Shown in pieces: positions 40,497 to 50,724 of a DNA stretch of 64,000 nt. Source of the DNA: Desulfitobacterium chlororespirans DSM 11544 (GTDB taxonomy: Bacteria; Bacillota; Desulfitobacteriia; Desulfitobacteriales; Desulfitobacteriaceae). Where the stretch lies: the NCBI RefSeq assembly GCF_900143285.1, contig NZ_FRDN01000006.1, positions 424,858 through 488,857 of the forward strand, given 5' to 3'. The position numbers and the translations under genes were made by a program. How positions within the stretch are numbered: the stretch's first letter is position 1; every line of letters begins with the position of its first letter. Below the pieces are notes generated by a model, which worked only from the letters and a program-made list of their open reading frames with translations, was not told the DNA's origin and did no database searches.

Positions 40497-42590
40497 ATGG
40501 CGGAATGGGCGACGTTGAAAACTAAGCAGGGATTGCGCAAGGAAAAATTGACTTTAGAGGGACATTTTTGGCCTTTTTTATTAGGTTTGCTGATAGCTCG
40601 GGGAAGTATTCTGGGGTTATACCCCTTTGGGATAGCCTTTGGCGCAGCCTTAATGCTTCATGGGCGCAAAGGGACCATGATGGGATTGCTGGGGGTGACG
40701 GCGGGAGTAAGCTCCCTGTTCCTGAAGGATTTGGCATCCGGGCTGCAGATTCTACTGACTCTGCTCATTCTGAGCCTTTTCGTGCCCCGGCTGCGCGGCA
40801 ACAAGCGGGAGAGCCTTTATCTCGGTATTTCCACAGCCCTTGTGACGGGGTGTGTTGCCCTGGCGGTGTTGAGTTTTGGACAATTTGAAGTCCCGCTGGG
40901 AATGCAAGCGGCAGTGCTCGGCATTCTTAATGGCGGTCTGGCGGTTGTTTTCCGGTTTGCTTTGCGCTATCAGGATGCGGTCTGGCGGGGAAACTTTACC
41001 CGTGAGCAGGGAATGGCCTGGTTGCTCATTCTCATCGGGGTATTGAGCGGGCTGCATGGCGTCATGTTTAAAGGGATTAACTTTTCGGTAGTGGTTCTGA
41101 GCTTTTTTATTCTTTTTATTGCCCAGCGTTTTGGTGCGGGGGCGGCAGCTGGAGTGGGGGCTATGTTGGGCTTTCTCCCTCAGTTGGAGTTTAATCCCCA
41201 GAATTTGATGGCTGCCGGAATTTACGGTTTGGCCGGTTTTGGCACCGGAGCTTTTCAGAAGCTGGGAAAACTGGGTCTGGGTGTGGCCTTTATGAGCATT
41301 ACCCTGATGTTCACGGTCTACCTCCAGCCAGAGGTGCTTTATTCCCAGTTATTATCATCAGGCATTGGCCTGTTGCTTTTTTTACTTTTTCCCAGCACCA
41401 CTTCCCAACATGATTTTTTAAAGGACAAGCCGATGCCGGAAGTAGAGTCCACGGTGACCAAGGTCAAGACCGTCGCGGAGATTTTTGATCAGATTGCCTA
41501 CAGTGCTCAGGCGGCTGAGGCTGAAGTAGGAAAATCCAAACCGGAGATTCCGGAGCTGATGAATGTTTTAGTGGAAAGAGTCTGCAAAAATTGCCCCACC
41601 CTGGACACCTGCTGGACCCGGGAGTTTTATCGGACCTACCACTTGCTGTTCAATCTCTTCGAATGGGTAGAACGGGAAGAAGAAAAAGTCGATGTTCAGA
41701 ATCTTCCTGTGGAATGGAAGCGTCATTGCGGGAAACTTAAAGAAATGCTGCTGGGGGTCCAGTTTATTATGGAGCATGAAAAAAGCATAGAATCCTGGCG
41801 CTCCCGGCTGACGGCCAATCAGGAAGCCTTGGCCCGTCAATTCCAAAGTGTTTCCCAAGTTATCGGGCATCTGGCCAAGGAACTTAATGCCCGCCACAAT
41901 GTGGAGCAGGTCAAACCGGCCAGCCTGGCCCGGCGGCGCAAGCAATTTTTGGATGTGGGAGTGGCCTCTTTTACAAAGAAGGGAAACAGCATATCCGGAG
42001 ACAATTATGCCTCCTTGGCCTTTGCGCCGACCCAGCATGCCTTTATCGTCAGTGATGGTATGGGAGTAGGAGAAGGGGCGGCCAAGATGAGCTCTACAGC
42101 CCTGAATCTGTTGGAACAGCTCCTGACCACAGGCTTTGAACCGGAAAGTGCCATTCAGGCGTTGAATTCCATTTTGGTCCTGCGTTCTCCGGAAGAAAGC
42201 TTTGTTACTTTGGATATTGGTATCCTTGATTGTGAGTCCGATGATCTTAAGCTGATCAAAGTGGGGGCCTGCCCTTCCTATATTGTCCGGGAGGATAAAG
42301 TCCATATGTTTCAATCCTCCAGCCTGCCGGTAGGGATCTTAAATCATGTGGAGATTCCTGTTATCGAAGAAAAATTACGCCCGGAAGAGTATTTAGTGCT
42401 TGTTACGGATGGAATTCAGGATATACTAAAAGATGGGAAGGATTGGTTGAAAAGATTCTTGGATCGCCAGCATCCCCAGGCCGCCCAGGAATTGGCCGAG
42501 GCGATCGTGCAGGAAGCGCGGGACATGAGCGGCAATGACCTGGCGGACGACGGGATTGTCCTGGTGGTGAAAAAGAACATTTTTCATTGA
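40497..42590 (+). CDS. spoIIE: Stage II sporulation protein E (serine phosphatase)
   Basis: A 697-residue membrane phosphatase that dephosphorylates SpoIIAA and so releases sigma F in the forespore. About ten helices occupy residues 25-300, followed by a central cytosolic region with a cysteine pattern (VCKNCPTLDTCW), and a PP2C domain at the end (SGDNYASLAFAPTQHAFIVS, DGMGVGEGA, later VLVTDGIQDIL). It is somewhat shorter than Bacillus SpoIIE (about 827 residues). ATG 40497 follows AGAGGTGAGG. The gene stands under its own promoter. Confidence 0.95.
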   Translation: MAEWATLKTKQGLRKEKLTLEGHFWPFLLGLLIARGSILGLYPFGIAFGAALMLHGRKGTMMGLLGVTAGVSSLFLKDLASGLQILLTLLILSLFVPRLRGNKRESLYLGISTALVTGCVALAVLSFGQFEVPLGMQAAVLGILNGGLAVVFRFALRYQDAVWRGNFTREQGMAWLLILIGVLSGLHGVMFKGINFSVVVLSFFILFIAQRFGAGAAAGVGAMLGFLPQLEFNPQNLMAAGIYGLAGFGTGAFQKLGKLGLGVAFMSITLMFTVYLQPEVLYSQLLSSGIGLLLFLLFPSTTSQHDFLKDKPMPEVESTVTKVKTVAEIFDQIAYSAQAAEAEVGKSKPEIPELMNVLVERVCKNCPTLDTCWTREFYRTYHLLFNLFEWVEREEEKVDVQNLPVEWKRHCGKLKEMLLGVQFIMEHEKSIESWRSRLTANQEALARQFQSVSQVIGHLAKELNARHNVEQVKPASLARRRKQFLDVGVASFTKKGNSISGDNYASLAFAPTQHAFIVSDGMGVGEGAAKMSSTALNLLEQLLTTGFEPESAIQALNSILVLRSPEESFVTLDIGILDCESDDLKLIKVGACPSYIVREDKVHMFQSSSLPVGILNHVEIPVIEEKLRPEEYLVLVTDGIQDILKDGKDWLKRFLDRQHPQAAQELAEAIVQEARDMSGNDLADDGIVLVVKKNIFH

Positions 42591-42612
42591 GACGCAAGGA
42601 GGGTAAGGGGCA

Positions 42613-44031
42613 TTGTATGAAAAACTAAAGCAGCAGGTGTTGCCGCAGCTCATTGCGCCCGGCTCCCGGATTCTGGCTGCTGTATCGGGAGGGCCGGATT
42701 CTGTGGCTCTTGCCCATATATTGTGGCGCTATATTCAGGACAGGCAGGAGCAGAAGATCACTCTCGTTATAACTCACGTCCATCATGGGGTGCGTGAGGA
42801 ATCGGATGATGAAGAGAAGATGGTACAAAATATGGCAAGGGATTGGGAAATCCCTTGTCTTATTCATCGTTTCGATTCCAAAAATTATGCTAAGTCGGTG
42901 GGAAAATCCTTTCAGACGGCTGCCCGGGAATGGCGCTATGCCTGTTGGCAGGAAGATATGAGGAAAGAAAATTGCACCCTGCTGGCCACAGCCCACCATC
43001 TCGGGGATCAAGCGGAAACTGTACTGTATCGCCTCCTGCGGGGCAGCGGTACAGCGGGATTGGCAGGAATTTATCCGCAAAAAGGTGAGCTGATTCGTCC
43101 ACTTCTTACAGTCACCAAGGAGGATATCCTTGAATATTGTCGAAATGAGAAGTTACCCTATGCCTTGGATCATTCTAATGAGGAACCTATCTATGTCAGG
43201 AATAAAATTCGCTTGCAGCTGTTACCGGAACTTCAGCGGGAGTATAACCCTAAGATTATCGAAGCTTTAGGGCGTACGGCTGAAGTTTTACGTTGGGATG
43301 AGGAATACCTGGAAGAAGAAGTCCAGTCAGCCTGGAAGAGATGGGCCATCCTTGACACAGAGCAAAGGGTGGGTTTGTGCAGAACAACCTTTGAACTTCC
43401 TAAAGCTATTTTATCCCGATTGATTCGCAGAGCTGCCACCCTGGTTTCCGGAGAGCCCCGGGGAATAGCTTTTCAGTATGTAGAGCAGGTGATGGCTTCC
43501 CAGGGTCAGGTAGGCTGGAGCCAGGATCTGCCGGGGTTGAACATCGAGATAGATTATCAAGGGGTATGGTTTCAAAGGGCAGACTGGGGGCAGTCTATTA
43601 ATGAATCCCCGGATATCTTATGGCCCTCTTTGCCTGTCGGCGCCCATTGGGGTGAGTGGCTCCCCTGGCGGGATGAGGTGGGGGTAAATTGGCTGGTTGG
43701 TCTTTTCTGCCTGGAGAAAGAAGCGGGGGACGATGATTACCCGGGCCAATGTGTGGATAAAGTCTTTTTCGACGGGCTGGATTTGATACGAAACGGTGAA
43801 AAGCTGCAATGGCGGTATCGGCAGGATGGAGACTGCTTGTGGATTGCAGGATTAGGGCATAAATCCCTGAAAAAAGTCTTCCAGGATGCCAAAGTTCCGG
43901 CTAAGCACCGACCGGTGATTCCTCTCCTGGCCATGGGCAATGAAATTCTCTGGATACCCGGAGTGAAGAGGGGAGATCGTTATCCCCTTGGACAGGGAAA
44001 GGGAACTGTCGGCGTTCTTATCAAATGCTAA
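42613..44031 (+). CDS. tilS: tRNA(Ile)-lysidine synthase
   Basis: A 472-residue enzyme that converts the wobble cytidine of the CAU-anticodon isoleucine tRNA to lysidine, using ATP and lysine. The PP-loop motif AVSGGPDSVALAH is at the start, then ITHVHHGVREES and TAHHLGDQAETVLYRLLRG; the C-terminal domain (SLKKVFQDAKVPAKHRPVIP) is also complete. TTG 42613 is chosen with GGAGGG nine bases upstream. The next gene in Bacillus is hpt, but here ftsH follows. Confidence 0.93.
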   Translation: MYEKLKQQVLPQLIAPGSRILAAVSGGPDSVALAHILWRYIQDRQEQKITLVITHVHHGVREESDDEEKMVQNMARDWEIPCLIHRFDSKNYAKSVGKSFQTAAREWRYACWQEDMRKENCTLLATAHHLGDQAETVLYRLLRGSGTAGLAGIYPQKGELIRPLLTVTKEDILEYCRNEKLPYALDHSNEEPIYVRNKIRLQLLPELQREYNPKIIEALGRTAEVLRWDEEYLEEEVQSAWKRWAILDTEQRVGLCRTTFELPKAILSRLIRRAATLVSGEPRGIAFQYVEQVMASQGQVGWSQDLPGLNIEIDYQGVWFQRADWGQSINESPDILWPSLPVGAHWGEWLPWRDEVGVNWLVGLFCLEKEAGDDDYPGQCVDKVFFDGLDLIRNGEKLQWRYRQDGDCLWIAGLGHKSLKKVFQDAKVPAKHRPVIPLLAMGNEILWIPGVKRGDRYPLGQGKGTVGVLIKC

Positions 44032-44116
44032 AGCCTCGTCGCTGAAAGCCCGGCTGTGGATTTGGCCGGCAATGGATGAATCACGAAAAGGGAAGGAAGA
44101 AGAAAGGCTGGATTCG

Positions 44117-44145
44117 TTGTAAAAGGGGCTTTTTCGTGGTATAAT
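44117..44145 (+). promoter_or_regulatory. Promoter for ftsH
   Basis: TTGTAA (44117-44122), 17 bases, then TATAAT (44140-44145) with extended -10 TGG directly before it, 60 bases upstream of the start codon. Confidence 0.8.
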
Positions 44146-44205
44146 ATGTAATATTGTCTTTGTATGATGGGACATTTTTTTCCAGAAGAGGGGAGGACCA
44201 GACGT

Positions 44206-46179
44206 TTGAAATTTTTCAAAAACGCTGCTGTTTATTTACTGATTATTCTCATTGCGATTATGCTCATAAGATTTGCCAACCCACCGGCGACTCAGCCCTT
44301 GGATATGGATTACACCAAATTCTATAATGCGGTGGTTACGGGCCAGGTTGAAGAAGTTGTAATCAGTACCGATGATAATGTCAATACCTATGAAGTTAAA
44401 ACTAAAGATGGTCAGCAATATGTGGTGCTTGGTGAAGCGAACGATGTTGATCTCTCTCAAAAAATGACCGAGCATGGAGTCACCAGACGGGTCAATCCGC
44501 CGGTCACCACCCCTTGGTGGGCCGGTTTGATCACCACGGTACTGCCTTTTCTGTTAATCGGCGGCTTTATCTTCTTTATGATGCAGCAGAGCCAAGGGGG
44601 CGGCAACCGGGTCATGCAGTTCGGGAAAAGCCGGGCTAAACTGGTGACGGATGAAAAGAAAAAGGTGACCTTTGCCGATGTGGCGGGAGCCGATGAGGTG
44701 AAGGAAGAGCTTGAAGAAGTTGTGGAATTCCTCAAGTTCCCTAAGAAATTTAATGAGTTGGGAGCTAAAATTCCCAAAGGAGTGCTGCTCTTTGGCCCTC
44801 CCGGAACCGGTAAGACTCTTTTGGCCCGGGCTGTGGCAGGAGAGGCGGGGGTTCCATTCTTTAGCATCAGCGGCTCGGACTTTGTAGAGATGTTCGTCGG
44901 GGTGGGAGCATCCCGGGTTCGTGATTTATTCGAACAAGCCAAAAAGAATGCCCCTTGTATCGTGTTTATCGACGAGATCGACGCAGTAGGCCGGCAAAGA
45001 GGCGCCGGTCTGGGGGGCGGCCATGATGAGCGGGAGCAAACCCTGAACCAGCTGCTCGTTGAGATGGATGGTTTTAATGGGAATGAGGGCATCATCATTA
45101 TCGCGGCCACCAACCGCCCTGATATTCTCGACCCGGCCTTGTTGCGTCCGGGGCGTTTTGACCGCCAGGTAGTGGTGGATGTTCCCGATGTCAAAGGCCG
45201 TGAGGAGATCTTAAAAGTCCATGTTAAAGGTAAACCCATGCACAGCGATGTGGAGCTGGATGTCTTAGCCCGCCGCACGCCGGGATTTACCGGAGCAGAC
45301 CTGGCCAACCTTGTCAATGAGGCGGCCCTGCTCTCTGCCCGTCGCAATGAGAAGGAGATCAAAATGAATGCTCTGGAGGATTCTGTGGAGCGGGTTATTG
45401 CCGGACCGGAGAAAAAGGCCCGGGTCATCAGTGACTATGAAAAGAAATTAGTTTCTTACCACGAAGCAGGCCATGCTTTAGTGGGAGAAATGCTGACCCA
45501 TACGGATCCCTTGCACAAGGTGTCCATTATCCCCCGGGGGCGGGCTGGCGGGTATACCCTGCTCCTGCCTAAGGAAGATCGCAACTACATGACAAAGTCT
45601 CATTTGTTGGATCAAGTCACTATGCTCTTAGGGGGACGGGTTGCCGAAGCTTTGGTTCTCCATGAGATCAGCACCGGAGCCTCCAATGACTTGGAGCGGG
45701 CTACAGGTCTTGTCCGCAAGATGATTACAGAACTGGGAATGTCCGAGGAGCTGGGACCCCTTACCTTTGGACAGAAGGAAGGTCAGGTGTTCTTGGGCCG
45801 GGATATTGCCCGGGATCGCAATTATAGTGAAGCGGTGGCTTACTCTATCGATAAAGAAGCGCGCCGAATGATTGATGAATGTTATTTGAAGGCGCAGACC
45901 ATTATTCAGGAGAACATGCATAAGCTTAACGCGATTGCCCAGACTTTGATGGAGAAAGAAACCATCGAAGCCAAGGAATTCGCCGAGCTGATGGCCCGCT
46001 TTGATCAACCAGTGGAAACCGCACAAGTCTCGGAGCCTTCGGAGACTAAAAATAATACAACGGAACATGATGATCTTCTTCCCGCCACAGGGGAGACCTC
46101 CGTGGAGGGAGAAGACAGGACGGAAGCCGAGGGATTGAGCGGGTCAACCTTAGAAGAAGAAAAAAATAAGATTGACTAG
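44206..46179 (+). CDS. ftsH: ATP-dependent zinc metalloprotease FtsH
   Basis: A 657-residue membrane protease that degrades misfolded and regulatory proteins. Two helices (near 5-25 and 105-125) flank an external domain; then AAA ATPase with Walker A GPPGTGKT, Walker [12 protein letters not shown] and the arginine-finger region [12 protein letters not shown]; then protease with HEAGH zinc motif. The tail is acidic and low in complexity. TTG 44206 was chosen because GGGGAGG lies upstream; an ATG at 44164 lacks a site. ndk follows 12 bases later. Confidence 0.96.
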   Translation: MKFFKNAAVYLLIILIAIMLIRFANPPATQPLDMDYTKFYNAVVTGQVEEVVISTDDNVNTYEVKTKDGQQYVVLGEANDVDLSQKMTEHGVTRRVNPPVTTPWWAGLITTVLPFLLIGGFIFFMMQQSQGGGNRVMQFGKSRAKLVTDEKKKVTFADVAGADEVKEELEEVVEFLKFPKKFNELGAKIPKGVLLFGPPGTGKTLLARAVAGEAGVPFFSISGSDFVEMFVGVGASRVRDLFEQAKKNAPCIVFIDEIDAVGRQRGAGLGGGHDEREQTLNQLLVEMDGFNGNEGIIIIAATNRPDILDPALLRPGRFDRQVVVDVPDVKGREEILKVHVKGKPMHSDVELDVLARRTPGFTGADLANLVNEAALLSARRNEKEIKMNALEDSVERVIAGPEKKARVISDYEKKLVSYHEAGHALVGEMLTHTDPLHKVSIIPRGRAGGYTLLLPKEDRNYMTKSHLLDQVTMLLGGRVAEALVLHEISTGASNDLERATGLVRKMITELGMSEELGPLTFGQKEGQVFLGRDIARDRNYSEAVAYSIDKEARRMIDECYLKAQTIIQENMHKLNAIAQTLMEKETIEAKEFAELMARFDQPVETAQVSEPSETKNNTTEHDDLLPATGETSVEGEDRTEAEGLSGSTLEEEKNKID

Positions 46180-46191
46180 GGGAGGATGGTT

Positions 46192-46641
46192 ATGGAAAAG
46201 ACCTTCATCATGCTCAAGCCTGATGCTGTACAGCGGGGGTTGGTTGGGCAAATTATCGCACGCTTTGAAGCAAAGGGGTGCAAACTGGTAGGAATGAAGC
46301 TTATGAGTGTTGATCAGGCTTTGGCCGAGCAACATTATGCAGAGCACAAAGGGAAAAGTTTTTTTGAGCCCACGGTTCAATATATTATGTCTTCTCCGGT
46401 GGTGGCTATGGTTTGGGGAGGCAAAAATGTCGTGGCTCTGGCTCGGGAGCTGATGGGAGCCACCAACCCTGCCAATGCCAACCCCGGCTCGATCCGCGGC
46501 AGCTTTGGCATGGATATCAGCCGCAATGTGATTCATGGCTCAGATTCTGTAGCCAGTGCAGAACGGGAGATTGCCCTCTATTTTAGACCTGAAGAGCTTT
46601 GTGACTATCGCAAAGCTGGGGAAGAGTGGCTCAGCGAGTAA
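46192..46641 (+). CDS. ndk: Nucleoside diphosphate kinase
   Basis: A 149-residue enzyme that balances nucleoside triphosphates by phosphate transfer. The catalytic His is in NVIHGSDS, near residue 115; the start [19 protein letters not shown] is typical. ATG 46192 follows GGGGAGG; ATG 46186 is too close. It is probably cotranscribed with ftsH and ends at a terminator. Confidence 0.96.
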   Translation: MEKTFIMLKPDAVQRGLVGQIIARFEAKGCKLVGMKLMSVDQALAEQHYAEHKGKSFFEPTVQYIMSSPVVAMVWGGKNVVALARELMGATNPANANPGSIRGSFGMDISRNVIHGSDSVASAEREIALYFRPEELCDYRKAGEEWLSE

Positions 46642-46658
46642 AATAGAGAGTGAATTAA

Positions 46659-46688
46659 AAAAGGGCACCGACTTCGGTGTCCTTTTTC
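46659..46688 (+). terminator. Rho-independent terminator after ndk
   Basis: AAAGGGCACCG (about 46660-46670) pairs with CGGTGTCCTTT (46675-46685; one G-T pair) around ACTT, then T-rich sequence. Confidence 0.87.
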
Positions 46689-46727
46689 AAAAAATAATTC
46701 TTGATAAGAGTTAGAGGTGTATAAACC

Positions 46728-47438
46728 ATGAACTTGCCGAAAAACGGCAAAATGATGCTTACGGTGGCCAGCCTGATTTTAGGCATTCTCTTCATATCCT
46801 TACTGAAAACTACAGGGGCGGCAGGATCCACTGCGAGAACGGATACAACCCTAGCTTCACTTATTCAAATCGGCCAGGAAAACGAGCAATTGAAAAATGA
46901 TATTACTAAACTTAAAGAAGACTTATCTAAATTTCAAGCGGGTCAGAATGCGTCTAAAGTCATACTCGAACAACTGGATACAGCGAAACGCAATGCCGGG
47001 CTGACCAAGGTCACCGGACCCGGTATACGAATTACGCTTGACGATGCACAGGAGCGGGATATTAATAACGAGGATATCTATTACTACCTGGTTCACGAAG
47101 AATATATCCGCACGATTGTCAACTTGCTCTGGCACGGCGGAGCTGAAGCCGTCTCAGTCAATGGACAGCGGATTACAGGCAATACAGAAATTTTCTGCAG
47201 TGGAGCCTTCATTCAGATTGGTCAGACCCGCCAAATGCCCCCCTATGTAATTGAAGCTGTAGGGGATGTGAATTACTTGCAGTCGGCCTTGAACTTTTAC
47301 TTCTGGGATCGCTTGGGCGAGTATCAGGAACAATATGGAATTACAAGAAAACTTGAGGTGCCCACGGAGCCCCTGATCATACCGGCCGGCAAGGCTCAGC
47401 AGTTTCGCTATTCTGAACCTATGAAGGAGGCGAAATAA
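46728..47438 (+). CDS. DUF881 family membrane-anchored protein (first of two)
   Basis: A 236-residue protein with one N-terminal helix (MLTVASLILGILFISLL), a coiled segment (IQIGQENEQLKNDITKLKED), and the DUF881 domain (GLTKVTGPGIRITLDDAQ; GGAEAVSVNGQRI). Related to YlxX/YlxW-type proteins of unknown function that often sit near cell-division genes. Its stop overlaps the ATG of the second DUF881 gene by one base, so they are coupled. Confidence 0.85.
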   Translation: MNLPKNGKMMLTVASLILGILFISLLKTTGAAGSTARTDTTLASLIQIGQENEQLKNDITKLKEDLSKFQAGQNASKVILEQLDTAKRNAGLTKVTGPGIRITLDDAQERDINNEDIYYYLVHEEYIRTIVNLLWHGGAEAVSVNGQRITGNTEIFCSGAFIQIGQTRQMPPYVIEAVGDVNYLQSALNFYFWDRLGEYQEQYGITRKLEVPTEPLIIPAGKAQQFRYSEPMKEAK

Positions 47439-48130
47439 TGAAGAAACGTACCCTGGCCATATCTTTGACCTTAGTAGCCCTGGTCTTAGGGTTCTTGCTC
47501 ACGCTGCAAATGCAGACTCAGAAAAGCGTGGTGGAACTGGAGAAAATTCAGGCACAAAGGGCTGCTTCCGCTAAGGATTTCCTGGCCGAAGCTCAAGAGG
47601 AAAACAAGCTTCTCAAAGAGCAGCATACAGCTTTAACGACCCAGCTGGAAGAAGCGCGAACACAAGGGGGAACCAGCCCGGCTCTTCTCGCCGAGTTAGA
47701 CCGTTATCGGATGATGGAAGGTACGATGAATGTTCAAGGTCCGGGCATCGTGATTACCATTGATGACCGGCAACAGGAGCATAAAGTCGTGCTTCCGATG
47801 AGCAACGAGGACTTGCTCGAAATAATCAATACCTTAAAATTTGCCGGAGCTGAAGCAATCAGCGTCAACGGACAGCGGGTTGTGGCCTCCTCAGCTATTG
47901 TTCTGAGCGGGACTTCCACGAAGCTGATTAATCAGGTCCCCATTACCCGTACGGAAGGAGTTCCTTATGAGATCCTCGCCTGTGGTAATCAGGACCAGCT
48001 CCTGGACTATTTCACGCAATTGAAAGCTCAGCGGTTAAAGCAATTAGGGATGAGTGTCAGTGTAGCCAGAAAAACCGTGCAAATTCCTTCGTATAAAGGA
48101 GTATCGCCTGTAAAAAACCCTGACTCCTAG
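47438..48130 (+). CDS. DUF881 family membrane-anchored protein (second of two)
   Basis: A 230-residue protein with the same layout as its neighbour: N-terminal helix (LAISLTLVALVLGFLLTL), coiled coil (about 30-80), and DUF881 domain (NVQGPGIVITIDDRQ; FAGAEAISVNGQRVVASSAI). The two share about a third of residues by eye and probably arose by duplication. Function unknown. AAGGAGG precedes the ATG. Confidence 0.86.
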   Translation: MKKRTLAISLTLVALVLGFLLTLQMQTQKSVVELEKIQAQRAASAKDFLAEAQEENKLLKEQHTALTTQLEEARTQGGTSPALLAELDRYRMMEGTMNVQGPGIVITIDDRQQEHKVVLPMSNEDLLEIINTLKFAGAEAISVNGQRVVASSAIVLSGTSTKLINQVPITRTEGVPYEILACGNQDQLLDYFTQLKAQRLKQLGMSVSVARKTVQIPSYKGVSPVKNPDS

Positions 48131-48312
48131 GTTTAGGATAGTATTTTTTCTTCTAAAGGAGATTTTATAATTTTCAAAAAATTTGTTGTTAGCCCAAGCA
48201 GGGAATCTTCTTTTCTCGCCGAATTAGTATAATTGGACTGGAGTTTTCAAGGATCTGGAAAAGGGACTTTCATAGTCCGAGACGAAAGAGTGGAAAAAGG
48301 AGTGAATTTTAA

Positions 48313-49983
48313 TTGAAAACCGATATCGAAATTGCACAAGAGGCAACGATGAAACCAATTACGGAGATTGCTCAGGGGTTAGATCTGCTGGAGGATGAGA
48401 TTGAGCTTTATGGCAAATACAAAGCCAAGGTCAGCTTCAGTGCTTGGGAACGCCTCAAGGATAAACCCGATGCTAAACTCATCCTGGTGACTGCTATTAA
48501 TCCTACCCCTGCCGGTGAAGGAAAAACCACGACGACCGTTGGCTTAGGACAAGCTATGTCCAAGATTGGCAAAAACGCCATGATTGCCTTGCGTGAACCT
48601 TCCCTGGGCCCTTGCTTTGGTGTTAAGGGTGGAGCAGCCGGGGGCGGATATGCTCAAGTTGTGCCGATGGAGGATATCAATCTCCACTTTACTGGTGATT
48701 TCCACGCCATTACTTCGACTCATAATTTATTGGCAGCACTTTTAGATAACCATCTTCAACAAGGTAATCTTCTGAACATCGACCCTCGCCAAATCGTATT
48801 CCGTCGGGTTATGGATATGAATGACCGGGCCTTACGTAAAATTGTGATTGGTTTAGGCGGCCGCACTGAAGGAATTCCCCGGGAAAACGGTTTTGATATC
48901 ACAGTGGCTTCCGAAATTATGGCGATTCTCTGCTTAGCCAAGGATCTTATGGATCTAAAAGAGCGCTTCGGTCGGATTGTGGTGGCTTACACTTATGACG
49001 GTAAGGCGATTACCGCTCATGATCTGGAAGCTGAAGGTGCGATGGCTCTGCTGATGAAGGATGCCATTAAGCCCAATTTAGTTCAAACTCTGGAGAACAC
49101 TCCTGTATTTATTCATGGCGGTCCTTTTGCTAATATTGCTCACGGTTGTAACAGCGTCGTGGCTACCAGAATGGCCATGAAGCTTGCTGATTATGTCATT
49201 ACCGAAGCCGGATTCGGCGCTGATCTCGGTGCTGAGAAATTTTACGATCTGAAATGCCGCTTCGCAGAGCTGAAGCCGGCTGCCACAGTCATTGTAGCGA
49301 CTGTCCGCGCTCTTAAGATGAATGGCGGAGTCGCTAAGGAGGATCTGGGGCCGGAGAACCTGGAAGCCTTAGCTAAAGGTATCGTTAATCTTGAAAAGCA
49401 TATCGAGAACATCGGCAAATTTGGTGTGCCTGCGGTAGTGGCTATCAATCGTTTCCCCACCGATACCGATGCTGAATTAGAGTTTGTGGCAGAACGCTGC
49501 CGTCAGCTGGGAGCCGAGTTCGCTTTATCGGAAGTCTTCACTAAAGGTGGAGAAGGCGGTATAGAGCTGGCCAAGGCTGTTCTCAATATTGTTGATAATA
49601 AAGAATCCAATTTCCATGTTCTCTATGAATTGGATCTGCCCATTGCCAAGAAGATCGAGACCATTTGTAAAGAGGTTTATGGTGCCGATGGTGTGAACTT
49701 TACCAAAGAGGCCCTAACCTCTATGAAGAAATATGAAGAATTAGGCTATGGCCAATTGCCCATTTGTATGGCTAAAACTCAGTACTCCTTAACCGATGAT
49801 CAGAATGTTCTGGGCCGCCCATCGGGCTTTACCATTACGGTCCGTGAACTCCGCTTATCTGCCGGCGCCGGATTCCTGGTAGCCATCACCGGTGCTATTA
49901 TGACCATGCCCGGACTTCCGAAACGTCCAGCTGCTTTAAGAATGGATATTGACGCTGCAGGGCGCATTACCGGTCTCTTCTAA
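48313..49983 (+). CDS. fhs: Formate-tetrahydrofolate ligase
   Basis: A 556-residue enzyme that makes 10-formyl-tetrahydrofolate from formate and ATP, a step of the methyl branch of the Wood-Ljungdahl pathway and of purine supply. Signature text: [20 protein letters not shown] (nucleotide loop) and [20 protein letters not shown]. The TTG at 48313 follows AAAGGAGTG. Length is normal. It ends at a good terminator and stands alone. Location near folate genes is consistent with its role. Confidence 0.96.
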   Translation: MKTDIEIAQEATMKPITEIAQGLDLLEDEIELYGKYKAKVSFSAWERLKDKPDAKLILVTAINPTPAGEGKTTTTVGLGQAMSKIGKNAMIALREPSLGPCFGVKGGAAGGGYAQVVPMEDINLHFTGDFHAITSTHNLLAALLDNHLQQGNLLNIDPRQIVFRRVMDMNDRALRKIVIGLGGRTEGIPRENGFDITVASEIMAILCLAKDLMDLKERFGRIVVAYTYDGKAITAHDLEAEGAMALLMKDAIKPNLVQTLENTPVFIHGGPFANIAHGCNSVVATRMAMKLADYVITEAGFGADLGAEKFYDLKCRFAELKPAATVIVATVRALKMNGGVAKEDLGPENLEALAKGIVNLEKHIENIGKFGVPAVVAINRFPTDTDAELEFVAERCRQLGAEFALSEVFTKGGEGGIELAKAVLNIVDNKESNFHVLYELDLPIAKKIETICKEVYGADGVNFTKEALTSMKKYEELGYGQLPICMAKTQYSLTDDQNVLGRPSGFTITVRELRLSAGAGFLVAITGAIMTMPGLPKRPAALRMDIDAAGRITGLF

Positions 49984-50001
49984 AACAGATCGTCTGGCTT
50001 T

Positions 50002-50034
50002 GCCCCAGAAAGAAATTTTCTGGGGCTTATTTTC
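50002..50034 (+). terminator. Rho-independent terminator after fhs
   Basis: GCCCCAGAAA (50002-50011) pairs with TTTCTGGGGC (50017-50026), followed by TTATTTT. Confidence 0.87.
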
Positions 50035-50139
50035 GTTAGGACCTTTTAATGTTTTACAGTGGAAGTGGGAAAGGTATAATCAGATTAGAAAATGAGCTGA
50101 GGTTAGAGAAAATAGTCTGGGACAGGAGGAGCAGCCGGG

Positions 50140-50694
50140 ATGATACCTATGCCTCGGGTAAATCGTATTCTTCAACATCGTAATTATGAAGAGTTTACTG
50201 AGAAAAATAAACAAGCTGAAGAAAAGCGGGTATACTGCCGCCATGGCTCTGATCATGGCCTCGCAGTGGCGAGAATTGCCTATCTCTATCTTTTGGAGAA
50301 ATACATTGAAGACAGGGGCAGCCTTCCTGGGACCGGGACAAATCAGGCAAGCATCAGGCTGGAAGAGAGCTATGGTCTAGGGAAAGAAAGCATCTATGCG
50401 GCAGGAATTTTGCACGATATTGGCCGGTGGATAGAGTATGAGAACCAAGAGGATCATGCTCTGGCAGGAGCCCGGTTGGCAAGGCCTATTCTCAGGGATT
50501 GTGGGTTCACAGAGGCGGAGATGGAGAAGATCGTCCTCGGGATTTCAGAACATCGTCTCCCTCCGGACCAGACAAGCAGTATCCTTGGGCAAGCCTTGGC
50601 TTTAGCTGATGATTGGGCGAGGGATTGCCAAAGCTGCCCCAGCAAGGCTACCTGTTATAAATATACAAAAGCAATGGAGGACATTCTAATCTAA
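50140..50694 (+). CDS. HD-domain phosphohydrolase family protein
   Basis: A 184-residue protein with the HD metal-binding pattern: HGSDHGLAVAR, then GILHDIGRW with the His-Asp pair, then EHRLPPD and ALADDWARD. These provide His/Asp metal ligands for phosphate ester hydrolysis. A cysteine-rich end (CQSCPSKATCYK) may bind a metal. The ATG follows CAGGAGGAG. Substrate unknown; folP begins 30 bases later, so it may belong to the folate operon. Confidence 0.83.
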   Translation: MIPMPRVNRILQHRNYEEFTEKNKQAEEKRVYCRHGSDHGLAVARIAYLYLLEKYIEDRGSLPGTGTNQASIRLEESYGLGKESIYAAGILHDIGRWIEYENQEDHALAGARLARPILRDCGFTEAEMEKIVLGISEHRLPPDQTSSILGQALALADDWARDCQSCPSKATCYKYTKAMEDILI

Positions 50695-50724
50695 AGTTAA
50701 GGTCCACAAGGAGGTCAGATATGT

